DNA of 64,000 nucleotides, from contig NC_053121.1 of assembly GCF_010015445.1 (NCBI RefSeq), positions 29,476,434 through 29,540,433 on the forward strand, written 5' to 3'. The notes beneath the pieces were generated by a model. The model saw only the letters and a list, made by a program, of their open reading frames with translations, did not search any database and was not told the origin of the DNA. Shown in pieces: positions 12,043 to 25,308 of this stretch. The stretch comes from Perca fluviatilis. Lineage: Eukaryota; Chordata; Actinopteri; Perciformes; Percidae. How positions within the stretch are numbered: the first letter of the stretch is position 1; every line of letters starts with the position of its first letter. The position numbers and the translations under genes are program-made.

Positions 12043-12409
12043 TTAAAGCGTAACTCTTGCCAAAATGCAAGGGTCTTTTTGTGAATGTACCCGAGTCAAA
12101 CTTTCGTTTAAAAGCATAATTAGGACGGAAAAGGCACTTTTAAGATTTTAGTGTATTTTCGTTTTCGGTCAAATGGCCTTTTGAATGGGATTGCTAGGGG
12201 CACTACTATGATCGCATCAAAATGGCTATTTTTAAAACACTAAGAAGGCTCAACACAACATGAGACTTTGCTCGAAGTATCACCAGAGTCTCAACACATG
12301 AACTCAAGCATTGAGAACATTGAACATTGTTGGGAAAAACCAACTGCTAAAGTGAGTTGTTCAAAACCTTTTTTAGTAAAAGGTTGCATTTTGGCGAGTT
12401 ACGCTTTAA
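12043..12409. mobile_element. TTAA-flanked MITE (AGCGTAACTC ends)
   Basis: Ends TTAAAGCGTAACTCTTGCC and GGCGAGTTACGCTTTAA form an inverted repeat of nearly 30 bp (..CCAAAATGCAA / TTGCATTTTGG..). TTAA lies at both ends (12043-12046, 12406-12409). It is 367 bp long and non-coding. Confidence 0.85.
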
Positions 12410-12544
12410 AGCAGCATGGCGTAGTTGGAGCTCAGCTTCTGCTTCAGCAGTGCATTTGCGCAACCATGGAATAAACAGAGCAGAATGTGATTCATGAAAT
12501 AAGTCATGAAACAAACTGTCCAAGTGTTCTTTCCACCATATTAA

Positions 12545-12745
12545 GTAAGTAAGTAAAATGTTATAAAGCACTTTTCACAAATAAAGTGGTTTACAGGGGG
12601 CATAAAACATACATAGAGTGGAGAGGAATCTGACACAAAGTCTCCAATAGTGAAATGAGAACCAGTCTAAAGCTATGCCTGATATGCCCACCCAATCATA
12701 TAACCTCTTAATCAGGATATGATGGTCTACTATATCTAACGCAGA
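12545..12745 (-). mobile_element. L2-type LINE 3' fragment
   Basis: On the minus strand the segment reads LDIVDHHILIKRLYDWVGI and then ALDWFS, matching the start of the RT palm region of L2-type LINEs. It jumps directly to a LINE-like 3' end (CTGTAAACCACTTTATTTGTG) and an (ACTT)n tail at 12545-12558. An internal deletion removed most of the RT. Confidence 0.75.
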
Positions 12746-12751
12746 GCTGAG

Positions 12752-12961
12752 GATGGTGATGGGGCAGTGGCTATGACACGTGCCTTTGGTGTGGGAGATC
12801 TGGGTTTGATTCCCACTGTGATACATCAACCAATGAGTCCCTGAGCAAGACACTTAACCCCTAGTTACTCCAGAGGCGTGTGACCTCTGACATATGTAGC
12901 AATTGTAAGTCGCTTTGGATAAAAGCGTCAGCTAAATGACATATAATGTAATGTAATGTAA
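12752..12961 (+). mobile_element. tRNA-derived SINE
   Basis: The head has A-box-like TGGCTATGACACGTGCC and B-box-like GGTTTGATTCCC at tRNA spacing. The body ends in TAAGTCGCTTTGGATAAAAG CGTCAGCTAAATG, a 3' end widely shared by teleost SINEs, followed by an (ATGTA)n tail. It abuts the L2 fragment. No clean target duplication was found. Confidence 0.8.
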
Positions 12962-12994
12962 GTACCAACATGGAACAATCACGTGCGTCAGAGG

Positions 12995-14127
12995 CAGTGG
13001 CGATTTCTTTAAGACTGCAAGGGAAGCTCAGCTTCCCCCAAAATCTCTAAAATGTAATGGTCAAATATGTACTATTGTGTTAACATTTTATTGACTAAAA
13101 TGCGTTAGAATACATTAATCTCGAAGACGAGTTGGTTCAGAATTAGCTGACTCGATTTCCTTCTCATACATTCCTGTAACGTCTCAGTGCATTTCCCTGT
13201 TGAAGCCTAGCGTCCGTTGACTTCAATGGGACTGGATAAATGCTCCGATTATGTCCCGCCCACGGACGCTCAGCGTCTCTGGGGGTCAATGGAGCAGTAG
13301 GCTGGCCTGGACGCTGGGCTTCTGCGTGATGATTGGAGGGTCTGTCGAAGTTTTGATTGACAGCGATAATACTATAAAAAGTCGCCGAAGCTGTTCAACT
13401 TCAAGCAGAGCTCATCTCAGTCCCATCGCGGATTTTGCAAGTGTAGTTGAAAGACGAACTGCTGCAACCTATTTCTTGGTATTTGCTTGGCAAAATTGCT
13501 AGCATTTCATATACATTTCATACAATTATACACCACATTCCTTGTTTCAGTTTAACCTAATTCCCACATTTCCTCCTACGAGTTTAATATTGTTTTGTTA
13601 CATTGTTTGTTCGTTCATTCATTCATTCATTCATTCATTCATACAGTAGGCTAGGATAGTGTTTTAGTGGTGAACTAGCCAGCTAGAAAACTGCACACGA
13701 TGGCAGACAATGCTAATATTGTCGACCTGATTTTGGCAAAGCCATTTGAAACTCTTCCTTACTAGGAGAAACTTAGAATTAAACAGCAGGGTTAGATCAA
13801 CACTTAAGATTTATTCAATGCAAAAGACAGGGAAAATTAACAGGTCTGTTCAGCTCTCCTAGTATGACAAAGTTAGCTGGCTGACTGGAAGTACCGTCAC
13901 AAAGAACATGTACTGCTGGCCATGCCTCTTGATGAAACCTTCACACGGATATTATAAATTAGTATTATAATAATTATATTATTATTGTATTATATTATTA
14001 TATTATTTAATTATTACATTATTATTATATATATATTATTATAATATTAATATAAATAAATGGACAATTTTTATGATGTAGGCCAAAAATGAGCTTCCCC
14101 TCTTTGAATGACCAGCAGCCGCCACTG
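12995..14127 (+). mobile_element. Deleted hAT transposon with TTF-type zinc-finger exon remnant
   Basis: A 1133-bp element starting CAGTGGCGATTTC and ending GCAGCCGCCACTG, with a perfect 8-bp duplication GTCAGAGG on both sides (12987-12994, 14128-14135). From 13700 a start codon opens MADNANIVDLILAKPF and, through in-frame stops, reaches WLTGSTVTKNMYCWPCLL (about 13880-13935). That resembles the TTF-type finger of ZMYM/hAT transposases. The C-terminal transposase is gone, and an AT-rich (TTATTA) tract at 13960-14060 fills the 3' part. An (ATTC)n run lies at 13611-13642. Confidence 0.92.
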
Positions 14128-14135
14128 GTCAGAGG

Positions 14136-15360
14136 ACATTCAAATATAATAAGAACCCCTTTTGATATAGGCCTAATAATGTAAATGCAACAAATGCATC
14201 GAAAGCAGTGTGGGGTATCCACTTCACAGCAGGCAAAACGAGACAGAGGTAATGTTTAGTTTTTATTGACCATGAATATTTCAAATTAAACAGTTTTAAC
14301 AGGCTTTGAGGGCTCAAGGGTTTGCTTCTTGTAATTTAAGCAGGTAAAAAAGACGTATGTATGTATGCCAATAGCTCTTGGTCTTTGATGACTACATAGA
14401 CACGAGATCATATTATGCATGCTCACTGACAGTGGTTTAATTTTTCATATTAAGAAATATCAAGCACATCTTACAAAAAGGTATGTGTGGTTACAGAATA
14501 GAGACAATTCAAGGATGGAACAGCATTGTTGTAGTGATCAGTGAATACCAAGCGGCAAACATTTCGGAAAGAAACTTGAACACATCTTAATTAAACAAAG
14601 TCTTATGGTGGCCGCGGGACAGAAGGAAGTGGTTGAGGAAGCGAAGTAGAGTCTTGAATGCAGATTGAAATCCCCAAACAGTGGCTGCCCTGTGCCTCTG
14701 CGCAGCTAACAACTCCAAACCTGAATTGTCTCTCAGTACAGTTTGGAGGACATTAGTCCTGCATAGACAACTCCCAGGACAAAGCCTTAAAGACGGCCCG
14801 GATTGCACCCACTGCCAAGAACTCAGATGATCGAGTAGTCTGTGTATTTACACTGTCTCTCTCACTAGTATTATATGTTTATTAGTCTGTCTTAAAGCTA
14901 GCCTTATAAAACTGGCCAAGGCCCTCTCTGTCATACAAACCATTTTTCACTCACACCACAGCACCACTTTTATAGTTTTAGGCTGCCCTCAGAATAAAAA
15001 GTCAAAACAATTCAAATGTGCTTGCTTTTCAGCCATCAGGCGGCAAAAGGAATACCTGAGCACCCAGTTGTTTGAAATATGAGGTCACTGTCGCAATATA
15101 CTGCAAGTCTTTAACTCCACTTTATCACATTTTTTAAAGAATAGGTTACAGCGGCTTCTGCAAGACTAATGTAAGACAGATCCATTGTGGGAAGACCTTT
15201 ACCTTTGCTATCATTACAGTATTAATGCAGTATAGATGTCGAGAGGGGGTCTTATCACTGCAGTATAAATGCAAAACAGATGAAGGAGTTGGGACCTCTA
15301 CCATGGTTACCACTATAGTATTAATGTAAAATACAGGATAAGGGATTCTATCATGGTTGT
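14136..15360. other. Gene-free stretch
   Basis: No exon or repeat boundary could be supported; ORFs are short and featureless. Confidence 0.45.
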
Positions 15361-15384
15361 CTGTCACTGTAGAGGTAATTTAGC

Positions 15385-15563
15385 ATATATGGTTGTGCTT
15401 TAATCGCCCTTTGGTTATAGCTGTTGGGAATTGCTTTGGCGCATCCAGCAGAGAGTTTCACTCAAGCTCCACTGAAAAATAAGTGATGAAATCTCGACAC
15501 AATCAATTGTCATGATTGCAAAAACTATGAAAATAAGGCCCACGTTGAAAATATCCCTTTAAA
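15385..15563. repeat. Decayed TTAA-type MITE fragment
   Basis: The right end reads AAATAAGGCCCACGTTGAAAA then TATCCCTTTAA. This is the inverted form of the AAAGGG..CAACCTGGGCC end also seen in the element at 21573-22017. The left end (TTTAATCGCCCTTTGG) is poorly conserved. Confidence 0.4.
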
Positions 15564-16203
15564 ACTGACTAAAGACATTATCTCGGGCCCAGGTCTAATG
15601 CCCAGTATAGAGCCTTAGAGCACTGTCATTCTCTAAATGAAAGGAAGGGAAATGATTTATCTGCTCTACATAATCCTGATCACCCACATCATTAGTTATA
15701 ATAAAATGCTAATAATGTATCATATGTCTTCAAGGGAAACTCATTTGTCAAACATTCATTTGAATACGACAAGAAACTCTGCATACATTCCTCTAACCTT
15801 TCACAGCGACAGAGATTATTACTTCCCACACTACGGCAATAATACATCTGGTGTAAAGGAAAAGAACAAAGACACACTTTATTCACGTTTCTGAAAGGGT
15901 ACAAGGTCTCCCTACTACTAAAATGAAATTTATATTGATGGTGATTTGAACACATGAGAGCAAAAGACCACCAAGAAGAACACTGACCAGACAATTTCTT
16001 ACTGCCTTTTGGATTCTACATTGAGCAAGCATATGGTTGTGAATGATGACACAGTGTTATCTATTTGTAAGAGAAACTTTTTTTTAATCATGTTCTGTTT
16101 CTATCAAATTACTGTCTCAGGGCATGTTGACGCCAGAAAGTGGCAGCGCCAAGTCTTAAATAAAATAGTCTGTGCTAAAGGTGATAATAAGGACTACTAA
16201 GGG

Positions 16204-16233
16204 TAAGCTTGCTAACTGTCATTTAGCAAGCTT
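16204..16233. repeat. Short perfect hairpin
   Basis: AAGCTTGCTAA and TTAGCAAGCTT face each other across a 7-base loop. The context shows no function. Confidence 0.5.
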
Positions 16234-16318
16234 GTTAGCCTTCTTACTAATTGGAATCTAGTTCACACAATGTATTTAAGATTTTGTACCTTTGACTTTT
16301 GTCTCTTAATTGTCCAAA

Positions 16319-16720
16319 AACAATTCAATTCAATTTCAATTCAATTTTATTTATAGTATCAAATCATAACAAGAGTTATCTCGAGACACTTTATAGATAG
16401 AGTAGGTCTAGACCACACTCTATAATTTACAAAGCCCCAACAATTCCAATAATTCCCCCAAGAGCAAGCATTAGCAGTGGCTATTGCGACAGTGGCGAGG
16501 AGAAACTCCCTTTTAGGAAGAAACCTCGGCAGACCCAGACTCTTGGTAGGCGGTGTCTCACGGTGCCGGTTGGGGTTGTGATGAACAGTGGCGTAATAGT
16601 CACAATAAAGATAATGGAACAGTGACTACAATGGCAGTCGTAGTAGTTCATGTCATAGCCGGGCACAGCAGGGCGTTACGGGATGTAGCGTGGTACAGCA
16701 ATGCCTTTTATAAGAAGCAG
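16319..16720. repeat. Dispersed LINE/SINE-tail-like repeat with (CAATT)n run
   Basis: It starts with repeated TTCAATTCAATTT, then TTTATTTATAGTATC, CACTTTATAGATAGAGTAGG, CCCCCAAGAGCAAGC and AACTCCCTTTTAGGAAGAAA. These are words I recognise from a common percomorph interspersed repeat. Class (LINE 3' end versus SINE) and limits are uncertain. Confidence 0.6.
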
Positions 16721-19700
16721 TTTATACTCTGACAGAGGAGGTTAAATAAAAGTGGATGGTGCACCTTGACTGATACAAACAATGGCTTCTTCCATTTTGG
16801 ACTCACCAGCTCTCCGCTCCAAAAGGCAGTGTTGACAAGACTGTTGGCCATTGGTCAAGGGGGAAAATTTGCATGTCAAATGTTACCAAGATTAGAGTCA
16901 ACGTGAACGATAAACACAGATTAATTTGCCCCCACAAGCGAATCCACTAATCACAGTGATTCCATTTAAATTAACTGAGTTCGTCGCAAAATGTAATGCT
17001 GGCATATCCAGGATTTTATACTTTCTCTGTTCTCTATTATTTTTGAGACTACATTCTTAAGTGCTGCTTACAATAATTGAACATTCTCTCTTCTGTTGTG
17101 TGAGTGTGTACTTCCTCAGTGGCTGAGGGTGTGGAAGAACATTACAGAAGCACAAACTAAAGACGTGAGAGAACAGATGCTAAAGTGTCCTTAGAGACCC
17201 TATAAGACTTTATATAAGATTATGTGTTGCTGCATACAGTGAAATCCCCAGGATACAAACAAGTACCACCTGCACTCGGTGCATGCGGTTTCACAGCGTT
17301 AAAAACAGAAGTGGAAATCCCAGGTGCGGCAGCTTCAGTCTGTCTGCCAGATTCCACTGTATTATCCAGCCACTGGCTTCCCATTTTAAACCACTTATAG
17401 AAAATGAACAGCCATGATAGGATATATGTTGCTACTCCCACTGTTGTCCGTCTGGCTGGATGTACAGCCATGTTATCTATTACCACCTATAAATTCCAAT
17501 TATCTCCCTCTTCAGATAAGATCACACACCCACATGTCAATATAGCAATACACAGAGCAGAAGGCAACAGGAATTCAGTGTTGGCAATAAAATAATCCTG
17601 TCCTTGAATCTAATCTCTACTACGTCAACTGTAGACAAATTCTACACCGGTGTAATTAAAGCTGATTTAGCATGATTTACACGCTATGGGCAAGATAAAA
17701 TAAATATGATTAGGTTAGACAAATACTGAGGTCAATACTTTTGAAGGCTTGGAAATTAATAATTAATTTCGTATTATAAACACTTGCACCATGGGCTCCA
17801 AACATGGAATGCTAAACAGTTTGGTTGCTGTGCCGAATAAGGATCTGGGGCCCCCTGCTGTTATTGACTCAAAGTCTTTGTTAATGTTGAAAACATGCCT
17901 CTTAAGGCGCTTGTTATCCCTAGGAAAAAGGGGCATAATGTGCTTTGAATTCGCAATATCAAATGATTTTCTCAAAGGCTATGTCACTTCTCTTCCCCCC
18001 CCCCCCTCATTTTGGAACAAACATTTTCAACTGCAACACAATATTACAGTCTGTTCTTTCAAAAACAAATGTATTTGCTGTGAATAAGTGCAGACTTCAC
18101 ATCCAAGTACACATTTTGTAAGCCACTGTACCTTTACATGTGCACCTTTAAAAAAGTAGAAAGGAAATAGACTCATGCCAGATGTAAATTTCAAAGCGTT
18201 GGGTAATGATGCAAATTATGTTCTGCAATTTCTGCAATCTACAAGATTTAGGACATGCTGTGTTTACAGTGATTTTCACCTGAGAAGGACTGGAACCTGA
18301 GAGAGAAAGAAAATAATGTCCCGCTCATTGTGAGCTGCTTATCGCAAGCACTCAGCAGTGTCATCCTCTAAAATTAGCTTGTGCTGGCTGAGCACTATCT
18401 GGTGAAGATAAAATAAAGCGGGTGGGGGGGGGGTGAGTTATGCTGCATTATTAATCTTGAGATGTGGAGGGAAAGAAAGAGAAAAAGAAAGGGAAGGGTA
18501 TGAGAATTGAATCGAGAGTGGGGCGACATGGGCTGAGGAAACAACGAGATAACTAAAAAAAACATTCAACTAAATGAGGTTGCCACTCTCACCTTGGCAC
18601 AGCTGCAGATTTAGGTGGGTGGAAAGTCTGCCACTAGCTTGAGGTAAAGAAAAGTCGAGGAGATGACTGTCCCCCCCAGGCTGGTTGGTAATCACTGCAG
18701 CCGCGGGCACATACAACTGTACAACAGTGCGCACTCTCAGACACAATCACACACACAGCGGCAGACACATGATTGGCTCCTTTTTTTCTGCCCCAAGAGA
18801 TTTTGGATTGTCCCATTGCACCCAATCCCACCTTTTACTCAGCTTGCTTCCACATTGCAGCTCTATATTCTTTTGGTCAAAATTCAATTACATCACAGTA
18901 TAAATGCCTCAATTCAATATAGTGTTTATTTTGTGATAAGCCACAGCCATGCAAAGTAGATGTGTGGTTGTATTATACCTTGACTAATAGCTTGGGGTCT
19001 GAGTATCAACTTTTTCTGTATTTTTTCCTCTCTCTTTCTAACAGAGTACCTGTTATATAAGGCATTTATCTCATTTGATATTTTGGTCATTCAGTAAATA
19101 GCTACTTATCCAGAGCAGCTACACAGGAAGTGGCTTCAAATGAGGCTGACTCAACAGACACCTAAGAGCATGTAACCACACACAGCCAATTAGTGATGTG
19201 CACGCATTTGTATTCCCACTGAAAAGCATTTGCTGTGTGGTTGGGGCACAATAAACCATGTGGGCTTGGTGCAGAAGATATGCAAAGCAGTGCGAATTTA
19301 TGAAAATGTCAACAAACAAGGGAGTCCATCAGTACCACATCCACAATTTATGAATTCATGCATCTGGGCAGGTCGGAAGAAAAATGCCAGCGTGGCACTT
19401 CATCCACCAGTGATGAAAATCCAACTGTGATCAAGCAGGGTGGTTCAGGACAGGAGAGGGTTTTCAAGATAACGCTGCTATAAAAGATGAATGACTATTT
19501 GCAACAAACACAGTGGCTCCTGAATCATTCATGGGTCATGTAATGGAAAAGGAATGAATGACAGAGAAAAACCCTTTACCCAAACAAACTTTGATGGAAC
19601 AACAGGATTAAGGGGGGAAGTGACATTGGATCCCAGCAAGGTCTCTCAACATGTTTATTTCTATAGGTATGTTATATTGTATGTATAGTATATTGGTAGA

Positions 19701-20839
19701 CTGGATCAATGGGAGAGATTATCAGCCAAATATCAACACTGGGCCTACTGTACAGTCTTTGTACTCACTCACTGTAAAATGCCCTTTATTAAGAGCACAG
19801 GCTAAAGGTTTAAAATGTCAATGTTTAGATGGCAACTGACAAATAGTTCAAGAAAGAAAAGATTGGAAATGTACACCATTATGATGAAAAAACATGTCAA
19901 ATCATGTCCTCAGTGTAATTAGATTGTGCCTTTCCATGTGTACGATTAATACCAGGGGGGTTTGTACTGTCACTCCTCAATGTCCTGCTTTATACACTGT
20001 GGACTATCATCTGTTGAGAATGTGTCTCTGTAGTTTCTCCCTTATAGCTTATTAAAATGACTATTTAGGATTTTGTGCATTCTCTTATATATGTTGTATT
20101 AGCTCTTGATTTTACCCATTCCCAATGCTTTGTTCGCACCTATTTTCTAAAAGCTATTCAAATCAATTTAACTTGATTTGAAAAAAAGTGAAGTAGATGT
20201 AACATAACTTTATGCCTCTAACTTTCCTCAAGGCAACTCACTGAAATGGTTCAGTGCATAAACCTCCAAAAAGAAATTGCTTTCTTGTTCAGAAACTGAA
20301 AGGATATAATTCAACTGACCAAAAGCCTAAATGCAGGAGATAAGATCACCATAAAGATCCCTGCCTCACAGAGATGAACACCACCCTGCCAACACCGAGG
20401 ACACAGAAAAGCCAGAGATCCGTCTAAATCGCTCTCTCAATTATCATAGTAGAAATGCTACAGGAGGATCCAAGGTCCTTGGCTGATAAAGATGTCACAG
20501 TAAGAGTAGCTCAAGTCGCTAAGAGCAATGAATGTGAATTGATTGGTTTTATGTATGACATTGGCACTGGAACATACAGTAAAAGACTATCAAAGTCATG
20601 TAATTCAAACATAACTTCAAGTACAACACAACCTCAGTTATAGTGCAAGAGGACTGTGCCACACATACAGTAAAGTAACAGCTGCTGCATTCATGGGACC
20701 ATTTAAGTGTTTGCGGTGTGTTTTTTTCTCTTTGTCACAATTTCATTCTTGATACTACCACCAGATGGTGCCAAAGTAAAACACATTTTCAAATCCTAAA
20801 TTTAGTGGGTTTAACAAAAAAAAGTAATACTAAAGAATA
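16721..20839. other. Gene-free stretch
   Basis: AT-rich with small homopolymer runs (C-run at 17995-18006, G-run at 18423-18432). ORFs of up to 98 aa carry no motifs. Nothing supports a gene. Confidence 0.45.
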
Positions 20840-20847
20840 TATATGCT

Positions 20848-21371
20848 TAGACCTGTAACAATTATTGCATAATTGTCTTATTGTCAATTATTTTACAAAA
20901 TCGCGGTTTCTTGGTTTAACCGCAATTAATTGCTAACATTAGCTCAGGTCTTAAGGCGTATGACTGGTAATTGTTGGTAATTTTGTGTAGATATGCCAAA
21001 TTGTAATTACACAAGTGATTATTAGTCCAACTATATCTTTTTATTATTATGTCAATTGTTAGTTGTTGGCACTTGACCCTATACACATTCATAGCAACAA
21101 AAAAAAGGGGGGATATAGTTTAGTTAGTATTTTTTTATGATAATAAAGAGCCGTTGTTTACTTCATAGGCTGTGTATTTGTGTTATTACATTATCTGGGT
21201 CACATAACAGTGATACAACCAAAGGATGTATCCTGGAATTCATTCAAAACTTTAATTTGTTTTAAAAAATTAATACAAAAACACATTTTTAAACTTGACT
21301 GAAAGAGACAACTATATCGCAATTATTTCTGAGACAATTGTACAGCAAAATTTGGAATTGTTACAGCTCTA
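20848..21371. mobile_element. hAT-type MITE (TAGACCTGTAACAATT ends)
   Basis: A 524-bp element with ends TAGACCTGTAACAATT and TAGAGCTGTAACAATT (inverted). The flanking 8-bp repeats are TATATGCT (20840-20847) and TATATGCC (21372-21379), with one mismatch. No coding content. Confidence 0.8.
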
Positions 21372-21572
21372 TATATGCCAAACATCAGCATGTTGTTACT
21401 ATCAAATTATTGTAAATTAGCACAGCTGTTAAAAATCATGCTAATTATGCAAGACACTTTAAAGACCCTTCATACCCCATTCACAGGTGTTTTCACTTAT
21501 CGTGCTCGATTAGACCCCGTGCCAGGACTGTGTGGCCCATGTGCTGTGCTTGATTGACATCTGCTTTAGTCA

Positions 21573-22017
21573 TTAAAAGGAGTTCTTTTTGGTATTTTTT
21601 ACCCTGGAACCTATTTTCCCATACATTGGTGTCTGAGTGACTAAAAATCTAGATATTGGTCCAGTATTAAGCGAGAACGCTGTAACCAGCAGCCGCAACC
21701 CGGGCTGCAATATAATCATTTGAAACAAAAAGGTCTCTCTCTGTAGGGATCCTTTACATACTATTGTCAGACATTGACAATAATAATCCGAGCATGTCAG
21801 TGGCAAAGCAAGCTTTTTTTTGTGGACGGAAATTGAAGGTGCGCAATTGCCCATTCACTTTACATCGCAACTTGTTTCGCCACCGCCAGGTGCAGCCGTC
21901 TTGCTTAATGCTCGACCAATTTCAGAAAATGTTGTTCCCATCAGTCACTTAAGACACAAAAACATAGGAAGATAGGGCCCAGGTTGAAAGAAAAAAAACA
22001 ACTAAGTTACCCTTTAA
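21573..22017. mobile_element. TTAA-flanked foldback MITE
   Basis: 445 bp bounded by TTAA (21573-21576, 22014-22017). The left arm (GTATTTTTTACCCTGG.., GTGTCTGAGTGACTAA) is matched by the inverted right arm (TTTCAACCTGGGCCC.., GTGTCTTAAGTGACT) well into the element. The whole unit is thus an imperfect palindrome. ORFs inside are incidental. Confidence 0.75.
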
Positions 22018-22071
22018 TGCAAAGCAGCAAGTGGTGACTCCAGGAAGTCACTGCGCAATTCTAGCCAAGAA

Positions 22072-22235
22072 AGACATTTCCCCCTGCTTTCAGTCTTAAT
22101 GCTAAGCTAAACAAACCACTTCCTGGCTTTAGCTTCATGCTTAATGAACAGATGAAAGTGGTTTTGATCGTCTCATCCGACTCTCAGCAAGAAAATGAAT
22201 AAGCGTATTTCCCAAAATGTTGAACTATTCCTTTA
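22072..22235 (-). mobile_element. TTAAAGGAATAGTTCAAC-type MITE fragment
   Basis: On the minus strand it begins TTAAAGGAATAGTTCAACAT, then GGGAAATACGCTTATTC and TTAGCTTAGCAT. These are diagnostic words of a very common teleost repeat. The other terminus is not preserved. Confidence 0.65.
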
Positions 22236-24939
22236 AGACATGGCAGTAGTGGTGGGGATCTAAGAGCAGCAAATCTATCTGTGCAATTGTCTTAAAACAA
22301 ACAATTTCCGGTTTTCCGGTGTGCAAGGACTATCAATTTTACTGAACAGAGCACCTCTGGTTTTGATGCGAGATGCAGATTGAGAGATACAATATAGCAC
22401 TGTGATGTGTGATAACAGTGAGTATGGCATCAAATAAGAAGTCACCAATACAGAGCATCTGTCACTTTCTCTCTAACACCTACGCTATCACATTATGTTG
22501 CACTCACAGACATACATATACCACACACAAGCCTCTTTAAACTGAAGCTTTAATCCAAAGGGATTTGACATCTGCGGCACGTAGAAAAAATATATGCACT
22601 TATATCATGTTGGACTTTGTTTATATCTCATTTCAAATACAAGGTGGCTTTTTTTCCTTTTAGCAGCAGAGGGAGAAAATCAATAGGCAGAATAATGATG
22701 CTGTTGTCTGCGCTGCTTCCACGCCTTTACATTCACTCTCATCAATTTACGACACAGCCTTTAGACCTCAACCTCGGTTTTTATTCATCCGGGCTCTTAT
22801 TTATTTGTAACAGCTGTGGGTGTGGGGGCAAGAGAACATGTGTGTGTAGTATGTGTGCATTCATATGTGTGTGGGTGTGTGTGTGTGAGAGGGGGAGAAG
22901 GCAGGAGATAGCAAGACCCTGAAGAAGAAACTAACAGAAAATTAGAGAGGAAGAGGAAGAAGTAAGAGAGGTGTGAGAGACAGAAAGCGAGAGATCACAG
23001 AAGATAAAGCGTCTTATGAGGTAAGACTTTCTGACAAACCCTTTTCAGCACACTACACAGCTACAAGCAAGGATAAAAAAGAAAAGAAAAAAGGCTTTGG
23101 TTCATGAGGTTGGCTAGTAGTCATGCTGCTTGCCAGCCCACATAATGACGGGAAAAGAGGAAATGTTCTTATTCCGGGCCAAAGATAAAAGGATTTGTAA
23201 GGGTATGTAAGTACAGAAGGAGTCGAGAGAGCGATCAATAATTAATTTACTCTCAACAGTCAAGGGCAATTAACACGCTTTTTTGCCCATTACCCGCCTA
23301 AAAGGGCCGACACTGTGGCTCTAGCCCCTAATCTTGCTGACCGTTGTCACAATCGAGGATTACACAGCTAACAAATCGATGCACACACACGCACAGACAT
23401 AGAAAACATGCACGCTCCCCTAAACACTGGAGACTTGGATTAGCAGCAGTTTTGTATGGTTACAAATGTTGAACATGGAGGATTTTGTTGCATTAAGCAC
23501 CGTCCCGAAGAACAGGATGGCTGAGCGAGTCGCTGTTTGTTTGCACAAACAAACAATGTTGTGCCTCTGTCATCCATCACAAAAATGCAACTGCGAAATG
23601 GTAATCAATATCTGATGCGGCCTGAATATTTAGAGCAGAACGCAAAGAGTCACTGCGGTGTGACCGGCTGATCCGATACAAAGACACATTTTTTTGGGGG
23701 GCACTATTTTTGGACTTTTTGCCTTTATACTGGCAGCAGGGTATAGGGAGAGACTTTTCTGTACAAAAAAGGTGTGAGGTTTGTTCTCTTCCAATTGTGA
23801 GAGCGTCGATTCCTTTCAGGATAATTAATCTTTATCTGCTTCATAAAATGATCAGGGGAAGCCAGCGGATGTTGATTCAGTTTCTTCTTTATTTACATTG
23901 ACTCCCTATGTTGCTACTACTACTGCCCCCTCTGATGTCTACATGTTTACTGTGTGTGTCTTGAATGGCAATACTTCATGTCAATTGTGTCCTAAAACGT
24001 TAGCCCTCTGAGATCATCACCACAAGGTCTTGCAACCAGTGAATGATTTTCAAGATAGAGAGCACTCCACTGCGTTCATCAGCATTTCTCATATGGAATA
24101 CGTTGCCAGGGAAACACCATTCAGCTGACCTCGGAGTTGGGATCAAACTCGGCATAAGAAGTACATTTCAGCAGATCATTCAGCGCGAGAGTTGCACATT
24201 ACCTGATGTAAATGTGTTGCAGATTTTTTTTAAACTGGGTCATAAAACCCCAACTGGAAGCATGCTCAGGGATGGATGATACCCTAAGCTTTGGGGAATA
24301 GATGTAACATAGCGGATTCTGGAGCTGTGACATCAGTGATTACTGCCGAACCGACAGGAGGGATATCTCATTTAACTAAGTAACTGCCAGGGGATCTTTT
24401 TCCTGCCCAAACTGAACATGTGTACTAAAACTGACGACGGGGAATGAGCTGGGTTTTTTTTTTTTTAAACTTACTTTTACACACGCACACACACACACAT
24501 TTCTGTTTCACCAGACAGGTCAGAGGACAAAGCTGCCAGGAGCAGGTAGTTCATTGTACTGCTCAAGAATAAATCAGCATAAATGGAAACATTGTTTGGA
24601 ATATGGAGCAATCTCTGTTTATTCTTCCTGTATAACAAAGACCTGAGGATGTTTGTTTTTGAATTATTAGTTTTTTTCATAGTCTCATGCCTTCCCTCTG
24701 AGACTAATCAGAGTTTGTTAATGCTAATTACTGGCAGTTATACAGAGAGAGAGCGACGTGTTACTACTAGTGGCTCTTTCTCAGCAGGCATTCAAAAATC
24801 AGTGCTATCACATTTCATTACAGTCCAAAATTCAGATATAGTATAAATACAAAAGCAAGTGCAAAACTGACAAAAGAAACATTAATAGATTTTGTGGACC
24901 AGTGTGTGCAAAGAAAACGAAATAAATATATGTTTAACA
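22236..24939. other. Gene-free stretch
   Basis: A GT-rich and purine-rich low-complexity tract at 22845-22990 and a short (CA)n run at 24480-24499. The rest is unique-looking, with no exon evidence. Confidence 0.45.
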
Positions 24940-25308
24940 TAGGGCTGGGCGATATGAACAAAAAAAGATATCACAATATTGTTGACCAAATACCTCGATA
25001 TCGATATTGCGGCGATATTCTAGGGTTGACAACTGGTGCTTTAACAAAATATCTTCACACTTAGATTTTAGATAAATAATCATCAGTAACGTGGACATAA
25101 TGTGTAAGTGGGGAAAAGGCAAATAATAGAACAGCTAGTACAATCTGGTAGGTTCAGAAACGTACAACACTTTACTGTAATGCAGCCTTTAAAACCAGAA
25201 AAAGACAACACTTATGTTATATCACGATAATATGATAGCCAAAATCTAAGACGATATCTAGTCTCATATCACAATATTGATATAATATCGATATATTGCC
25301 CAGCCCCT
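24940..25308. mobile_element. hAT-like MITE (GGGCTGGGCGATAT ends)
   Basis: The inverted ends AGGGCTGGGCGATAT and GGGGCTGGGCAATAT face each other around a body rich in GATAT and CACGAT words. I could not find a convincing target duplication, so limits are good to a few bases only. Confidence 0.7.

Noticed and set aside
12575..12853. 92-aa minus-strand ORF as one gene
   Set aside because: It fuses an L2 fragment with a SINE head.
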